DNA from: Rhodobium orientis
Lineage (GTDB): Bacteria > Pseudomonadota > Alphaproteobacteria > Rhizobiales > Rhodobiaceae
Assembly: GCF_003258835.1 (NCBI RefSeq)
Contig: NZ_NPEV01000055.1
Span: forward strand, 1-33,316
DNA length: 33,316 nucleotides
Direction of reading: 5' to 3'
The notes below the pieces were generated by a model. That model had not been told where the DNA came from and did no database searches. It was given only the letters and a program-made list of their open reading frames with translations. Each line of letters opens with the position of its first letter. Within the stretch, counting starts at the first letter, position 1. Shown in pieces: positions 8,150 through 17,432 of the stretch. Both the position numbers and the translations under genes were made by a program.

Positions 8150-9307
8150 CTACTCCGCGTAAGCCGAGAGATCGACCGGCTGGCGCCGCGCACCCCAACT
8201 GCCGGCCGGGCCGTCGAAGATGCCTGAAAGCTCGGTGCCGCAGGAAAGGCAATGGCCGGCATCGTCGAGGTGCCAGCGGCCGATGGTGTAGCCGGTCCGC
8301 CCGATCACCTCCTCGCCGCAACCGTGGCAATAGGTCGACTGCCGCGCACCGTCGAGAACGTTGCCGAGATAGACGTGGCGGATGCCGTTCCGCTTGGCGA
8401 TGCCATAGGCCCGGATCAGCCGGTCGTGCCGCGTCGGCGGCCGGTCGCGCATGCGGTAGTCGGGCCGGAAGGCGGAAAAATGCAGCGGCGTGTCCGGCCC
8501 CAGATGCTCCACGAACCAAGTCGTCATCTCGTCGATCTCCCGGTCCATGTCGTTGAGGCCGGGAATCAGCAGATTGGTGACCTCGACCCAGACGTCGGTC
8601 TCGGCTTTCAGATAAACGAGCGTATCGAGCACGGGCCCGAGCGCGGCTTTGGTGACGCTCTTGTAGAAGTCGTCGGTGAACCCCTTGAGGTCGACATTGG
8701 CCGCGTCGATACCGGCAAAGAAGGCCGGCCGCGACCAGTCGGTGAGATAGCCGGCGGTGACGGCGACCGTCCGGATGCCGCGCTCGTGGCAGGCCTCGGC
8801 GATGTCTGCGGCATATTCATGGAAGATGGTCGGATCGTTGTAGGTGAAGGCGACCGACCGGCAGCCGAGTTCGGCGGCTGCGCGGGCGACCGTCTCCGGC
8901 GAGGCCCGGTCCTGCAGGATATCCATCTCGCGGCTGCGGGAAATGTCGTGGTTCTGGCAGAAATTGCAGGCAAGGCTGCAGCCCGCGGTGCCGAGCGACA
9001 GGATCGCCGAGCCCGGCAGGAAATGGTTGAGCGGCTTCTTCTCCACCGGATCGACGCAGAAGCCCGACGAGCGGCCATAGGTCGTCAGCACGATCTGATC
9101 GTCGAGCCGCGCGCGTACGAAGCAGAGGCCGCGCCCGCCCTCCTTCAGCTTGCAGTAGCGCGGGCACATCTCGCATTGCACCCGCCCATCGTCGAGCATG
9201 CGCCAGAACTGGGTCGGCACGATCGAATCGGGATCGCCGAGCGCCGCCCGCGCCGTCTCCGAAAGGCGCCGCGCGGCGCGTTCGTCGTCAAGCTGTATCG
9301 TTGCCAT
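8150..9307 (-). CDS. amrS: AmmeMemoRadiSam system radical SAM enzyme
   Basis: This is a 385-aa radical SAM protein. The CxxxCxxC cluster motif is C110-C114-C117 (GCSLACNFCQNHDISRSRE). An N-terminal Cys set (C45, C48, C52, C62; CEMCPRYCKLKEGGRGLC) and a C-terminal pair of knuckles (YCHGCGEE, HCLSCGTE) suggest extra metal sites. YGRSSGFCVDPVEKKPLNHF and FTYNDPTIFHEYA are hallmarks of the AmrS subfamily, a relative of pyruvate-formate-lyase activases. I chose ATG 9307 because the protein begins in a family-like way there; an ATG at 9373 in frame adds 22 atypical residues, and neither has a strong ribosome site. It is divergent from the fused partner gene. The reaction catalysed is not known. Confidence 0.88.
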   Translation of the reverse strand: MATIQLDDERAARRLSETARAALGDPDSIVPTQFWRMLDDGRVQCEMCPRYCKLKEGGRGLCFVRARLDDQIVLTTYGRSSGFCVDPVEKKPLNHFLPGSAILSLGTAGCSLACNFCQNHDISRSREMDILQDRASPETVARAAAELGCRSVAFTYNDPTIFHEYAADIAEACHERGIRTVAVTAGYLTDWSRPAFFAGIDAANVDLKGFTDDFYKSVTKAALGPVLDTLVYLKAETDVWVEVTNLLIPGLNDMDREIDEMTTWFVEHLGPDTPLHFSAFRPDYRMRDRPPTRHDRLIRAYGIAKRNGIRHVYLGNVLDGARQSTYCHGCGEEVIGRTGYTIGRWHLDDAGHCLSCGTELSGIFDGPAGSWGARRQPVDLSAYAE

Positions 9308-9486
9308 GGGTATTACCGTTAAAAGGCCGTCGACCGACCATATGCTCCTATCCCATATAGGTATTGCCGGCATCCGCTTCTCGGCGCCTGCGCGCTTTCG
9401 CCCCGTGAAATATTATGGCTCCCCTGACGGGCCGTTTGCACTTATATTGCAATCTGAGGATGCCGCATCGTGCATCCGCAAACGTC
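9308..9486. promoter_or_regulatory. Divergent intergenic region of the AmmeMemoRadiSam locus
   Basis: These 179 bp separate amrS (minus) and the Memo-AMMECR1 gene (plus). The stretch 9340-9364 is AT-richer and holds two copies of CATAT with TCCCATATAGGTAT between them. A second AT-rich segment (tgaaatattatggctcc, 9405-9421) could be a -10 for the plus-strand gene. No known operator was recognised. Confidence 0.3.
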
Positions 9487-10881
9487 ATGACCGACGGATC
9501 GACCATGCGAAACGTTCATCCGCCCCAGGTTGCCGGCATGTTCTATCCCGGCGACGCCAAAACGCTTGACGCCATGCTCGACGATTGTTTTGCCGATGCC
9601 CGCACCGCCGATATCGGCGCGCCCAAGGTCCTCGTGGTGCCCCATGCCGGCTATGCCTATTCCGGCGCCATTGCCGCCTCCGCCTACCGCCTCCTGAAGC
9701 GCCGCGCCGACGCCATCAGCCGCGTCGTCCTCGTCGGCCCGGCCCACCGCTATCCGGTGCACGGCGTCGCCACGACCAGCGCGGAAAGCTGGCACACGCC
9801 GCTCGGCGACGTCCCGGTCGACCTGGAAGCGGTCTCCGCACTCGCCCGCATGCCGGAGCTGTCGATCAACGACAGCGCCTTTCGCGGCGAGCACAGCCTG
9901 GAGGTCCAGCTTCCCTTCCTGCAGGAGACGCTCGGCGACTTTTCCCTGGTGCCGCTGCTTGCCGGCGACATCCGGCCGGAGCGCCTCGCCGATGCCCTGT
10001 CCTATGTCTGGGGCGGCAAGGAGACGCTGATCGTCGTCTCCTCCGACCTCAGCCACTTCCACGACTACGACACCGCGAAAAAGCTCGACGGCGCCACGGT
10101 GGAAAAGATCGAGACCCTTGCCGGCATCGATCTTGACGGCGGCGAGGCCTGCGGCTGCCGCGGCATCTCAGCGGCCCTCATCGAGGCGCGCCGGCGGGAC
10201 CTGCGCGTCACCGCCCTCGACGTGCGCAATTCCGGCGACACGGCCGGCGACCGCAACCGCGTCGTCGGCTATGCCGCCTTTGCCATGGAGGACGCGGCAA
10301 CCGCCGAACTCTCCAAACCCGACCGCGAAACGCTGGTCACTGCCGCCAGCAGCGCCCTTGCCGAAGCGGTTGCGACCGGGCGCATGCCCGAGGCCCGGCT
10401 CCCCGCGGACCTGTCGCCGCCGCTGCGGGCGAAGCGGGCGACCTTCGTCACCCTGCATCTCGACGGCGCCTTGCGCGGCTGCATCGGCAACATCCTGCCC
10501 CAGCGCCCCCTCTATGCCGACGTCATGGAAAGCGCCTACAAGGCCGGCTTCGCCGATCGCCGTTTCCCCCCGCTGACGGCCGCCGAACTGCCGCGGCTGA
10601 CCGTCGACATCTCCATCCTCTCCTGGCCGCGACCGGTGACCTTTGCCGACGAGGCGGACCTCCTCGCCAAGCTGCGGCCGGGCATCGACGGCCTCATCAT
10701 CGAAGCCGGCCCCCACCGCGGCCTGTTCCTGCCGGCGGTCTGGACATCGCTGCCCGCGCCCCGGGATTTCCTTTTCCACCTGAAGGACAAGGCCGGCATC
10801 GGCGACGCCCCGCTCCCCCACGACAGCGTCGTCCGCCGCTTCGTCACCGAAAGCTTCGGCGGCGCGTTCGTGGCGTCGTGA
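9487..10881 (+). CDS. Fused Memo (AmrB) + AMMECR1 (AmrA) protein
   Basis: This 464-aa protein joins two domains that are often separate genes. The N-terminal Memo domain (about 7-270) has VHPPQVAGMFYPGD, VVPHAGYAYSGAIAA, GPAHRYP, EHSLEVQLPFLQ and SSDLSHFHDY, with a Cys-rich GEACGCRGI; conserved His and Cys of this kind bind metal in human MEMO1. The C-terminal AMMECR1 domain (about 285-464) has the signature LRGCIGN plus AGFADRRFPPL. With the divergent radical SAM gene it completes the three-part AmmeMemoRadiSam system, whose function is unknown. Starts at 9487 and 9505 (MRNVHPP) are both plausible and neither has a strong ribosome site. Confidence 0.88.
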   Translation: MTDGSTMRNVHPPQVAGMFYPGDAKTLDAMLDDCFADARTADIGAPKVLVVPHAGYAYSGAIAASAYRLLKRRADAISRVVLVGPAHRYPVHGVATTSAESWHTPLGDVPVDLEAVSALARMPELSINDSAFRGEHSLEVQLPFLQETLGDFSLVPLLAGDIRPERLADALSYVWGGKETLIVVSSDLSHFHDYDTAKKLDGATVEKIETLAGIDLDGGEACGCRGISAALIEARRRDLRVTALDVRNSGDTAGDRNRVVGYAAFAMEDAATAELSKPDRETLVTAASSALAEAVATGRMPEARLPADLSPPLRAKRATFVTLHLDGALRGCIGNILPQRPLYADVMESAYKAGFADRRFPPLTAAELPRLTVDISILSWPRPVTFADEADLLAKLRPGIDGLIIEAGPHRGLFLPAVWTSLPAPRDFLFHLKDKAGIGDAPLPHDSVVRRFVTESFGGAFVAS

Positions 10882-10927
10882 GGGACCGACGGTCCGGTGT
10901 CTGCCGACCAGCGCCTGGCGTGGGTCA

Positions 10928-11027
10928 CTGGATTGCTTCGCTCCGCTCGCAATGACGATGAATGATTAATTCTTAAATGATCTCAACGTCATTGCGAGGA
11001 GGCCGAGAGGCCGACGCGGCAATCCAG
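10928..11027. repeat. Inverted intergenic repeat, copy 2
   Basis: The arm at 10928-10957 (core GGATTGCTTCG...CGCAATGACG) and the arm at 10987-11027 (core CGTCATTGCGAGGAGG...GGCAATCCAG) are inverted copies with different middles, separated by an AT-rich spacer. The left arm is identical over 30 bp to 23907-23936. It lies between the Memo-AMMECR1 gene and cbbR, which converge here, so it could act as a bidirectional transcript end. Confidence 0.85.
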
Positions 11028-11059
11028 AAACCCGCGCAAACGAACGCGACGGCGCCCCA

Positions 11060-11977
11060 TCACTCCACCCGCCATTTCGGCAGAAACCGCTGTCCCTCCG
11101 AGGCCAGGAACGCCCGCAGCGCCTCGGCCGCGGGCAGCAGCCGCTTGTCGGCCCGCTTGACGACGAACCACTGGCGCATGAGCGGCAGGCCGTTGACCTT
11201 CAGCTCCACCAGCCGCCCGTCGGCGAGTTCGGCGGCGACCGTGTGGGCGGAAATGAACGAGATGCCGAGCCCGGCGATCACCGCCTGCTTGATGGTTTCG
11301 TTGGAGCCGATCTCGATGCCGATCTTCGGGTTGACCCCGGCCTCCGCCAGCCGCCGCTCCATCAGCGTGCGGGTGCCCGAACCCGGCTCGCGCACCAGGA
11401 AGGTCTCCCGCGCGAGTTCGGAAATGGCGATCGACCGGCGCCCGACCAGCGGATGGTCCGGCGCCGCGATGATGATGTGCGGGTGATCGCCGATCACCCA
11501 GCGCTCCACCTCGATGTCCTCCGGCGGGCGGCCCATCACGGCGATGTCGACCGCGTCATTTCGAAGCACCGTGAAGAGGTCGTCGCGGTTGGAGACCAGA
11601 AGCTTCAGTTCGATCGTCGGGTGCACCTTGCCGAAGGCGCCGAGCGCGTGCGGGGCGAAATATTTCGCCGTGCTGACCACCGCCAGCGAGGCCTTGCCGC
11701 CGGTCAGGCCCTTCAGCGCCCGAAGCACGTCGTCGCAGTCGGAAAGCGCCGATTCGATCCGCGCGCCGGCCGCAAGAACCTGCCGTCCCGCCTCGGTCGG
11801 CACGAACCGGTCGCCGATCCGCTCGATCAGCGGCAGGCCGGCCGCCTCCTCGAGCTGTCGCACCTGGGTCGTCACCGCAGGCGGCGTCAGGTTCAGCTCT
11901 TTTGCCGCACCCGAGACGGTGCCGATACGGGCAAGCGCCTCAAGGCCCCGGAACTGCTTGAAGGTCGTGTTACGCAT
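11060..11977 (-). CDS. cbbR: LysR-type regulator of the Calvin-cycle operon
   Basis: This 305-aa LysR-family protein has an N-terminal winged HTH (about 6-65: FKQFRGLEALARIGTVSGAA, then LNLTPPAVTTQVRQLEEAAG) and a C-terminal effector-binding domain (about 90-300: VVSTAKYFAPHALGAF, FLVREPGSGTRTLMERRL, VIAGLGISFISAHTV). These segments and the divergent position before cbbF identify it as CbbR. In studied bacteria CbbR activates cbb transcription in response to cell metabolites such as RuBP or NADPH; which one acts here cannot be told. The start codon is ATG at 11977. The AT-rich region 6-49 bp upstream is a probable binding site, so autoregulation is likely. Confidence 0.93.
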   Translation of the reverse strand: MRNTTFKQFRGLEALARIGTVSGAAKELNLTPPAVTTQVRQLEEAAGLPLIERIGDRFVPTEAGRQVLAAGARIESALSDCDDVLRALKGLTGGKASLAVVSTAKYFAPHALGAFGKVHPTIELKLLVSNRDDLFTVLRNDAVDIAVMGRPPEDIEVERWVIGDHPHIIIAAPDHPLVGRRSIAISELARETFLVREPGSGTRTLMERRLAEAGVNPKIGIEIGSNETIKQAVIAGLGISFISAHTVAAELADGRLVELKVNGLPLMRQWFVVKRADKRLLPAAEALRAFLASEGQRFLPKWRVE

Positions 11978-11982
11978 GGCCC

Positions 11983-12026
11983 AAGTTTAAAAATTTTTTT
12001 GGCAAAGGCAATTTTTTTTAAATTTA
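11983..12026. promoter_or_regulatory. AT-rich dyad, candidate CbbR operator
   Basis: The 44 bases are almost all A/T except a GGCAAAGGC centre, in a window that is otherwise GC-rich. TTTAAAAA (11986-11993) and TTTTTAAA (12015-12022) form an 8-bp inverted repeat, flanked by long T runs. LysR-type proteins bind AT-rich dyads near their own start, so this is the best CbbR site. It is about 200 bp from cbbF, implying a long leader or a further site closer to cbbF. Confidence 0.5.
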
Positions 12027-12229
12027 CTTTCCACGCCGCTTTGGTGATCGTCCCTCCATCGGCGGAGACGACGGGTCCATTGGATACGGGGGGCCCGGAA
12101 CGGACAACAACAACGCCGACTGCGGGAAGATGTCGCTGGACCATGACCGTAGGAAACGTTGCCCGCCCGGCCTAGGTGTACGTCACTGCGCGCTACACCG
12201 CCTGCGAGCGGGAAACGGGAGGAACGAAA

Positions 12230-13279
12230 ATGACCACCTTTATCGGTCTTGAGGAGCACCTCAAGACCTGGGCGGGCGCTGACGAGACGCGCCGGGGGAT
12301 CGCCCAGACCATTGTTTCGATTGCCGGAAACGGCATCGCCATCGCCGAACTCATCGCCGCCGGGCCGCTGGCCGGCACCCTCGGCGCCTCGCTCGGCGAG
12401 AACGCCGACGGCGACACCCAGAAGGAACTCGACGTCCGCGCCCACGAGATGATCGCGGCCGGCCTGAAAGAGACGCCGGTCGCCTATATGGGCTCGGAAG
12501 AGGCCGAGGAGCCGGTCGCCATCAACCCGGACACCGGCACGCTGGTGGTCGCCATCGACCCGCTCGACGGATCGTCCAACATCGACACCAACGTCTCCGT
12601 CGGCACCATCTTTTCCATCCTGCCGGTGCAGCCGGGCTCCGACCGGACGCCGCTCGGCGACTTTCTGCAGCCGGGCACGGCACAGCTCGCCGCCGGCATC
12701 ATCGTCTACGGCCCGCAGACCAGCCTGGTACTGACCGTCGGCGCGGGAACGCAGATCTACATCCTCGACCGCGCCAACCGCCGCTTCCTGCTCGTTCGCG
12801 AAAAGGTGGAGATCCCGCTCGACAAGCCGGAATACGCCATCAACGCGTCCAACTACCGGTTCTGGGACGAGCCCGTGCGCGCCTATATCGACGACTGCAT
12901 CGCCGGCGAGGAAGGCCCGCGCGCGACCAATTTCAACATGCGCTGGATCGCCTCGCTGGTCGCCGAGGTCTACCGCATCCTCGCCCGCGGCGGCATCTTT
13001 CTCTACCCGCGCGACTCCCGCAAGGGCTACCAGCGCGGCCGCCTGAGGCTGGTCTACGAGGCCAACCCCGTCGCCTTCATCGTCGAGCAGGCGGGCGGCG
13101 GCGCCACCGACGGCACGGCCCGCATCATGGAGCTCAAGCCGGGCGAATTGCACGAGCGCGTGCCGCTGATCTTCGGTGCCAGGCCGAAGATCGAGCGCGT
13201 CATCCGCTACCACACCGAACCGCACAGTTTCGTCGATCGCGCGCCGCTTTTCGGCAAGCGCGGCCTGTTCCGCATGTAG
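12230..13279 (+). CDS. cbbF: Fructose-1,6-bisphosphatase, class I
   Basis: This enzyme removes the 1-phosphate from fructose-1,6-bisphosphate (and often sedoheptulose-1,7-bisphosphate) in the Calvin cycle. The 349-aa protein carries the metal-binding motifs GSEEAEE (88-94) and AIDPLDGSSNID (108-119), then NMRWIASLVAEVYRIL and GGIFLYPRD, as in class I FBPases. The ATG at 12230 has a strong GGGAGGA site at 12217-12223. It is the first gene of the operon and is divergent from cbbR across 252 bp. The next gene, cbbP, starts 20 bp after its stop. Confidence 0.97.
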   Translation: MTTFIGLEEHLKTWAGADETRRGIAQTIVSIAGNGIAIAELIAAGPLAGTLGASLGENADGDTQKELDVRAHEMIAAGLKETPVAYMGSEEAEEPVAINPDTGTLVVAIDPLDGSSNIDTNVSVGTIFSILPVQPGSDRTPLGDFLQPGTAQLAAGIIVYGPQTSLVLTVGAGTQIYILDRANRRFLLVREKVEIPLDKPEYAINASNYRFWDEPVRAYIDDCIAGEEGPRATNFNMRWIASLVAEVYRILARGGIFLYPRDSRKGYQRGRLRLVYEANPVAFIVEQAGGGATDGTARIMELKPGELHERVPLIFGARPKIERVIRYHTEPHSFVDRAPLFGKRGLFRM

Positions 13280-13299
13280 CCGACGGGGGGTCTACAAGC

Positions 13300-14175
13300 A
13301 TGTCTACAAAACATCCGATCATTTCCATCACCGGGTCCTCGGGAGCCGGCACCACGTCGGTCAAGGCCACCTTCCAGCAGATCTTCTACCGCGAGAAGAT
13401 CCGCGCCGCCTTCATCGAGGGCGACGCCTTCCACGCCTACGACCGCGCCGAGATGAAGCGCGTCATGGCCGAGGAGGAGACCAAGGGAAACAGCACCTTC
13501 AGCCATTTCGGCCCGGAGGCGAACATCCTCGACAAGCTGGAGGAGGTGTTCAAGGAATACGCCGAGACCGGCGCCGGCAGCACCCGCCACTATGTCCACG
13601 ACGACAAGGAGGCGGAAAAGTTCGGCCACGCGCCAGGCACCTTCACCGACTGGCGGCCGTTCGAGGAGAACACCGACCTGCTCTTCTATGAGGGCCTGCA
13701 CGGTGCCGTCGTCACCGATGCGGTCAACATCGCCCAGCACGCGGACCTCAAGATCGGCGTCGTGCCGGTGATCAATCTGGAGTGGATCCAGAAGATCCAC
13801 CGCGACCGCGCCACCCGCGGCTACACCACCGAGGCGGTCACCGACACGATCCTCAGGCGCATGCACGACTACGTGCACTACATCTGCCCGCAGTTCACCC
13901 AGACGGACATCAACTTCCAGCGCGTGCCGACGGTCGACACCTCGAACCCCTTCATCGCGCGGTGGATCCCGACGGCCGACGAGTCGATCGTCGTCATCCG
14001 CTTCCGCGACCCGCGCGGCATCGACTTCCCCTATCTCCTGTCGATGATCCACGGCAGCTGGATGTCGCGCGCCAACTCCATCGTCATTCCGGGCAACAAG
14101 CTCGACATTGCCATGCAGGTGATCCTGACGCCGCTGATCCTGCAACTGGTCGATCGCCGCCGGCGGGCGATGTAA
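13300..14175 (+). CDS. cbbP: Phosphoribulokinase
   Basis: This enzyme makes ribulose-1,5-bisphosphate from ribulose-5-phosphate and ATP, one of the two reactions unique to the Calvin cycle. At 291 aa it is the bacterial (octameric) type. The P-loop GSSGAGTTS is at residues 12-20, with the Thr-Thr variant normal for this family. EGDAFHAYDRAEMKR follows, then LLFYEGLHGAVVTDAVNIAQHADLKIGVVPVINLEWIQKIHRD in pieces typical of PRK. A G-rich stretch just upstream (about 13284-13289) can serve as ribosome site. It sits between cbbF and cbbT. Confidence 0.97.
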   Translation: MSTKHPIISITGSSGAGTTSVKATFQQIFYREKIRAAFIEGDAFHAYDRAEMKRVMAEEETKGNSTFSHFGPEANILDKLEEVFKEYAETGAGSTRHYVHDDKEAEKFGHAPGTFTDWRPFEENTDLLFYEGLHGAVVTDAVNIAQHADLKIGVVPVINLEWIQKIHRDRATRGYTTEAVTDTILRRMHDYVHYICPQFTQTDINFQRVPTVDTSNPFIARWIPTADESIVVIRFRDPRGIDFPYLLSMIHGSWMSRANSIVIPGNKLDIAMQVILTPLILQLVDRRRRAM

Positions 14176-14190
14176 CGGGAGGCCTATTCC

Positions 14191-16227
14191 ATGACCATCA
14201 AGCAGTCCGACACCATCGCGCTGAGCCCGGCCGACGTGGCCGCGGCGACCGCCGCGGAAATCACCGAGCGCGACATGGCGAATGCCGTGCGTGCGCTCTC
14301 CATGGACGCCGTCCAGGCCGCCAATTCCGGCCATCCGGGCATGCCGATGGGCATGGCGGACGTCGCCACGGTGCTGTTCAACCGGTTCCTGAAGTTCGAC
14401 CCGGCCGAGCCGCACTGGCCCGACCGCGACCGCTTCGTGCTGTCGGCCGGCCACGGCTCCATGCTGCTCTATTCGCTCCTGCACCTGACCGGCTATGCCG
14501 ACTTCACGCTGGAGGAGTTGAAGAACTTCCGCCAGTTCGGCTCGCGCACCGCCGGCCATCCGGAATATGGCCACGGCGCCGGCATCGAGACCACCACCGG
14601 CCCGCTCGGCCAGGGCATCGCCACCGCCGTCGGCATGGCCATCGCGGAACGCATGATGGCGGCCCGCTACGGCGACGACATCGTCGACCACAAGACCTAT
14701 GTCATCGCCGGCGACGGCTGCCTGATGGAGGGCATCAGCCACGAGGCCATCGATCTTGCCGGCCACCTGAAGCTGTCGAAGCTGATCGTCATGTGGGATG
14801 ATAACTCGATCTCCATCGACGGCCCGACGGACCTGTCGACCTCCACCGACCAGCTCGAGCGCTTCGAGGCCCACGGCTGGAACGTCACCCGCGTCGACGG
14901 CCACGATCCGGACGCCGTCGCCGCTGCCATCGAGGCGGCGCAGGGCGCCGACAAGCCGTCGCTGATCGCCTGCAAGACCATCATCGGCTTCGGCGCCCCG
15001 AACAAGCAGGGCACCGCCGCCACCCACGGCGCGCCGCTCGGCGACGAGGAGATCGCCGCGGCCCGCAAGACCCTTGGCTGGACCGCCGCCCCGTTCGAGA
15101 TCCCGGGCGACATCGCCGATGCCTGGCTGCATGCCGGCGGCCGCGGCGGTGCCGAACGCACGGCCTGGGCCGCGCGCCTCGCCGGTAAGGCAGAAGACGT
15201 GCGCACCGCCTTTGAAGCGGCCATTGCGGGCAAGGTCCCGGAAGCCGCCGACAAGGCGCTCGCCGATCTCATCGAGACCTTTGCCGAAGAAAAGCCGAAG
15301 CTCGCCACCCGCCAGTCATCCCAGAAGACGATCGAGGCGGTGCTGCCGGCCATGCCCGCCCTGATCGGCGGATCGGCCGACCTCACCGGCTCCAACGGCA
15401 CCCGCGCCAAGGGCCAGCCGGAAATCACCGCCGACGACTTTGCCGGCTCCTACATCCATTTCGGCGTCCGCGAGCACGGCATGGCGGCTGCCATGAACGG
15501 CATCGCGCTGCATGGCGGGTTCGTGCCCTATGGCGGCACCTTCCTGATCTTCACCGACTACTGCCGGCCGTCGATCCGCCTCTCCGCCCTGATGGGCGTG
15601 CGCGTCATCTACGTCATGACCCACGATTCCATCGGCCTTGGCGAGGACGGCCCGACCCACCAGCCGGTGGAGCACCTGGCAGCGCTTCGGGCGATCCCGA
15701 ACCTCAACGTCATCCGCCCGGCCGATGCGGTGGAGACCGCCGAAGCCTGGCAGGCGGCGCTGCATGCGGAGGGAACGCCGACGGTGCTCTGCCTGTCGCG
15801 CCAGGGCCTGCCGACCCTGCGCTCGGACCCGAGCGAGGAGAACCTCACCGCCCGCGGCGGCTACGTGCTGAAGGACGGCGACAAGCGCGACGTCACGCTG
15901 ATCGCCACCGGTTCCGAAGTCGCCATCGCCCTGGCCGCCTGCGAACTGCTCGCCGGCGAGGGCATTAACGCCGCCGTCGTCTCCATGCCGTCGTTCGAAT
16001 TGTTCGAGGCCCAGGACGCCGCCTACCAGGACAAGGTTCTCGGCGATGTGCCGTGTGTCGCGGTGGAAGCCGCCGTCCGCGACGGATGGGACCGCTTCAT
16101 CGGCCGCAAGGGCGCCTTCGTCGGCATGAAGAGCTTCGGCGCATCGGCACCGGCGGGCGAGCTTTACGAGCATTTCGGCATCACCGCCGAGGCCGTCGCT
16201 TCAGAAGCCCGCCGCCTCGTCGGCTGA
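14191..16227 (+). CDS. cbbT: Transketolase
   Basis: This TPP-dependent enzyme moves two-carbon units between sugar phosphates to regenerate pentose phosphates. The 678-aa protein is full length. N-terminal segments include [20 protein letters not shown] and [17 protein letters not shown]; the TPP motif runs from [13 protein letters not shown] (about 173) to DDNSISIDG (about 205). The middle domain has [20 protein letters not shown] and [26 protein letters not shown] just before the ATG is a clear ribosome site, 15 bp after the cbbP stop. Its place in the operon marks it as the autotrophic isozyme; a second copy elsewhere is likely. Confidence 0.97.
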   Translation: MTIKQSDTIALSPADVAAATAAEITERDMANAVRALSMDAVQAANSGHPGMPMGMADVATVLFNRFLKFDPAEPHWPDRDRFVLSAGHGSMLLYSLLHLTGYADFTLEELKNFRQFGSRTAGHPEYGHGAGIETTTGPLGQGIATAVGMAIAERMMAARYGDDIVDHKTYVIAGDGCLMEGISHEAIDLAGHLKLSKLIVMWDDNSISIDGPTDLSTSTDQLERFEAHGWNVTRVDGHDPDAVAAAIEAAQGADKPSLIACKTIIGFGAPNKQGTAATHGAPLGDEEIAAARKTLGWTAAPFEIPGDIADAWLHAGGRGGAERTAWAARLAGKAEDVRTAFEAAIAGKVPEAADKALADLIETFAEEKPKLATRQSSQKTIEAVLPAMPALIGGSADLTGSNGTRAKGQPEITADDFAGSYIHFGVREHGMAAAMNGIALHGGFVPYGGTFLIFTDYCRPSIRLSALMGVRVIYVMTHDSIGLGEDGPTHQPVEHLAALRAIPNLNVIRPADAVETAEAWQAALHAEGTPTVLCLSRQGLPTLRSDPSEENLTARGGYVLKDGDKRDVTLIATGSEVAIALAACELLAGEGINAAVVSMPSFELFEAQDAAYQDKVLGDVPCVAVEAAVRDGWDRFIGRKGAFVGMKSFGASAPAGELYEHFGITAEAVASEARRLVG

Positions 16228-16277
16228 ATTGAGACCCGGCGGACATCCGCCCTAGAGACCGTCAGGAGATCAAAGAC

Positions 16278-17360
16278 ATGGCTCGAATTACCCTTCGCCA
16301 GCTTCTCGATCACGCCGCCGAAAACGGCTACGGCATGCCGGCGTTCAACGTCAACAACATGGAACAGGTCATCGCCATCATGGAGGCGGCCCGCGAGGTC
16401 GACGCTCCGGTGATCCTGCAGGCCAGCCGCGGCGCCCGCAACTACGCCAACGACATCATGCTCGCCAAGATGATCGAGGCGGCCGAGCTGATCTTTCCGG
16501 AGATCCCGATCTGCGTTCACCAGGACCACGGCAACAACGAGGCGACCTGCCTGACTGCCATCCAGCACGGCTTCACCTCCGTGATGATGGACGGCTCGCT
16601 TGAGGGCGACGGCAAGACGCCGGCCAGCTACGAGTACAATGTCGACATCACCAGGCGCGTCACCGAGATGGCGCACTGGGTCGGCGCCTCGACGGAGGGC
16701 GAACTCGGCGTCCTCGGCTCGCTGGAGACCGGCGAGGGCGAGAAGGAGGACGGCCATGGCTTCGAGGGCAAGCTCGACCACAGCCAGCTCCTGACCGATC
16801 CCGACCAGGCTGTCGATTTCGTCAGGAAGACCAAGGTCGACGCGCTGGCGATCGCCATGGGCACCTCGCACGGCGCCTACAAGTTCACGCGCGAGCCGGA
16901 CGGCGACATCCTCGCCATGCACGTGATCAAGGAGATCAACGAAAAGCTGCCGAACACGCACCTCGTCATGCACGGCTCCTCCGCGGTGCCGCAGGAGCTG
17001 CAGGACATCATCAACGAGTTCGGCGGGGACATGCCGCAGACCTGGGGCGTGCCGGTGCACGAGTGCCAGCTCGGCATCAAGCACGGCGTGCGCAAGATCA
17101 ACATCGACACCGACTGCCGCCTGGCGATGAGCGGCCAGGTCCGCCGCGTGCTGACCCAGTCGCCGGCCGAGTTCGATCCCCGCAAATACCTGAAGCCCGC
17201 CCTGGACGCCATGCGCGCGCTCTGCAAGCAGCGCTTCCAGGAATTCGGCGCCGAGGGCCAGGCATCGAAGATCAAGGTCATCCCGATCAAGGAGATGGCA
17301 TCCCGCTACGCTTCCGGCGCGCTCGACCCCCAGGTCGGCGTGGCTGAGGCAGCCGAGTAA
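16278..17360 (+). CDS. cbbA: Fructose-bisphosphate aldolase, class II
   Basis: This metal-dependent aldolase condenses dihydroxyacetone phosphate with glyceraldehyde-3-phosphate (or erythrose-4-phosphate to give sedoheptulose bisphosphate). The 360-aa protein shows AFNVNNMEQ near the start, the catalytic/metal site [10 protein letters not shown] (H81, D83, H84 included), GTSHGAYKF and MHGSSAVP, all class II features. AGGAG at 16264-16268 precedes the ATG. The stop lies in a duplicated 14-bp word, and a GC hairpin follows, before cbbL. Confidence 0.97.
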   Translation: MARITLRQLLDHAAENGYGMPAFNVNNMEQVIAIMEAAREVDAPVILQASRGARNYANDIMLAKMIEAAELIFPEIPICVHQDHGNNEATCLTAIQHGFTSVMMDGSLEGDGKTPASYEYNVDITRRVTEMAHWVGASTEGELGVLGSLETGEGEKEDGHGFEGKLDHSQLLTDPDQAVDFVRKTKVDALAIAMGTSHGAYKFTREPDGDILAMHVIKEINEKLPNTHLVMHGSSAVPQELQDIINEFGGDMPQTWGVPVHECQLGIKHGVRKINIDTDCRLAMSGQVRRVLTQSPAEFDPRKYLKPALDAMRALCKQRFQEFGAEGQASKIKVIPIKEMASRYASGALDPQVGVAEAAE

Positions 17361-17383
17361 CGCCGCCAAGGCGGCCGAGTAAC
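17348..17383 (+). repeat. Short tandem duplication spanning the cbbA stop, with hairpin
   Basis: GGCAGCCGAGTAAC (17348-17361) recurs as GGCGGCCGAGTAAC (17370-17383), one mismatch in 14. The bases between form a self-complementary GCCGCCAAGGCGGC (17362-17375). The second TAA is out of frame with cbbA. No T-tract follows, so the hairpin is more likely an mRNA-processing or stability element than a terminator. Confidence 0.5.
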
Positions 17384-17432
17384 AACGACGTCGGACACGC
17401 TGTTCGACGCCATCCGCGAAGAGGAGAAGGCT

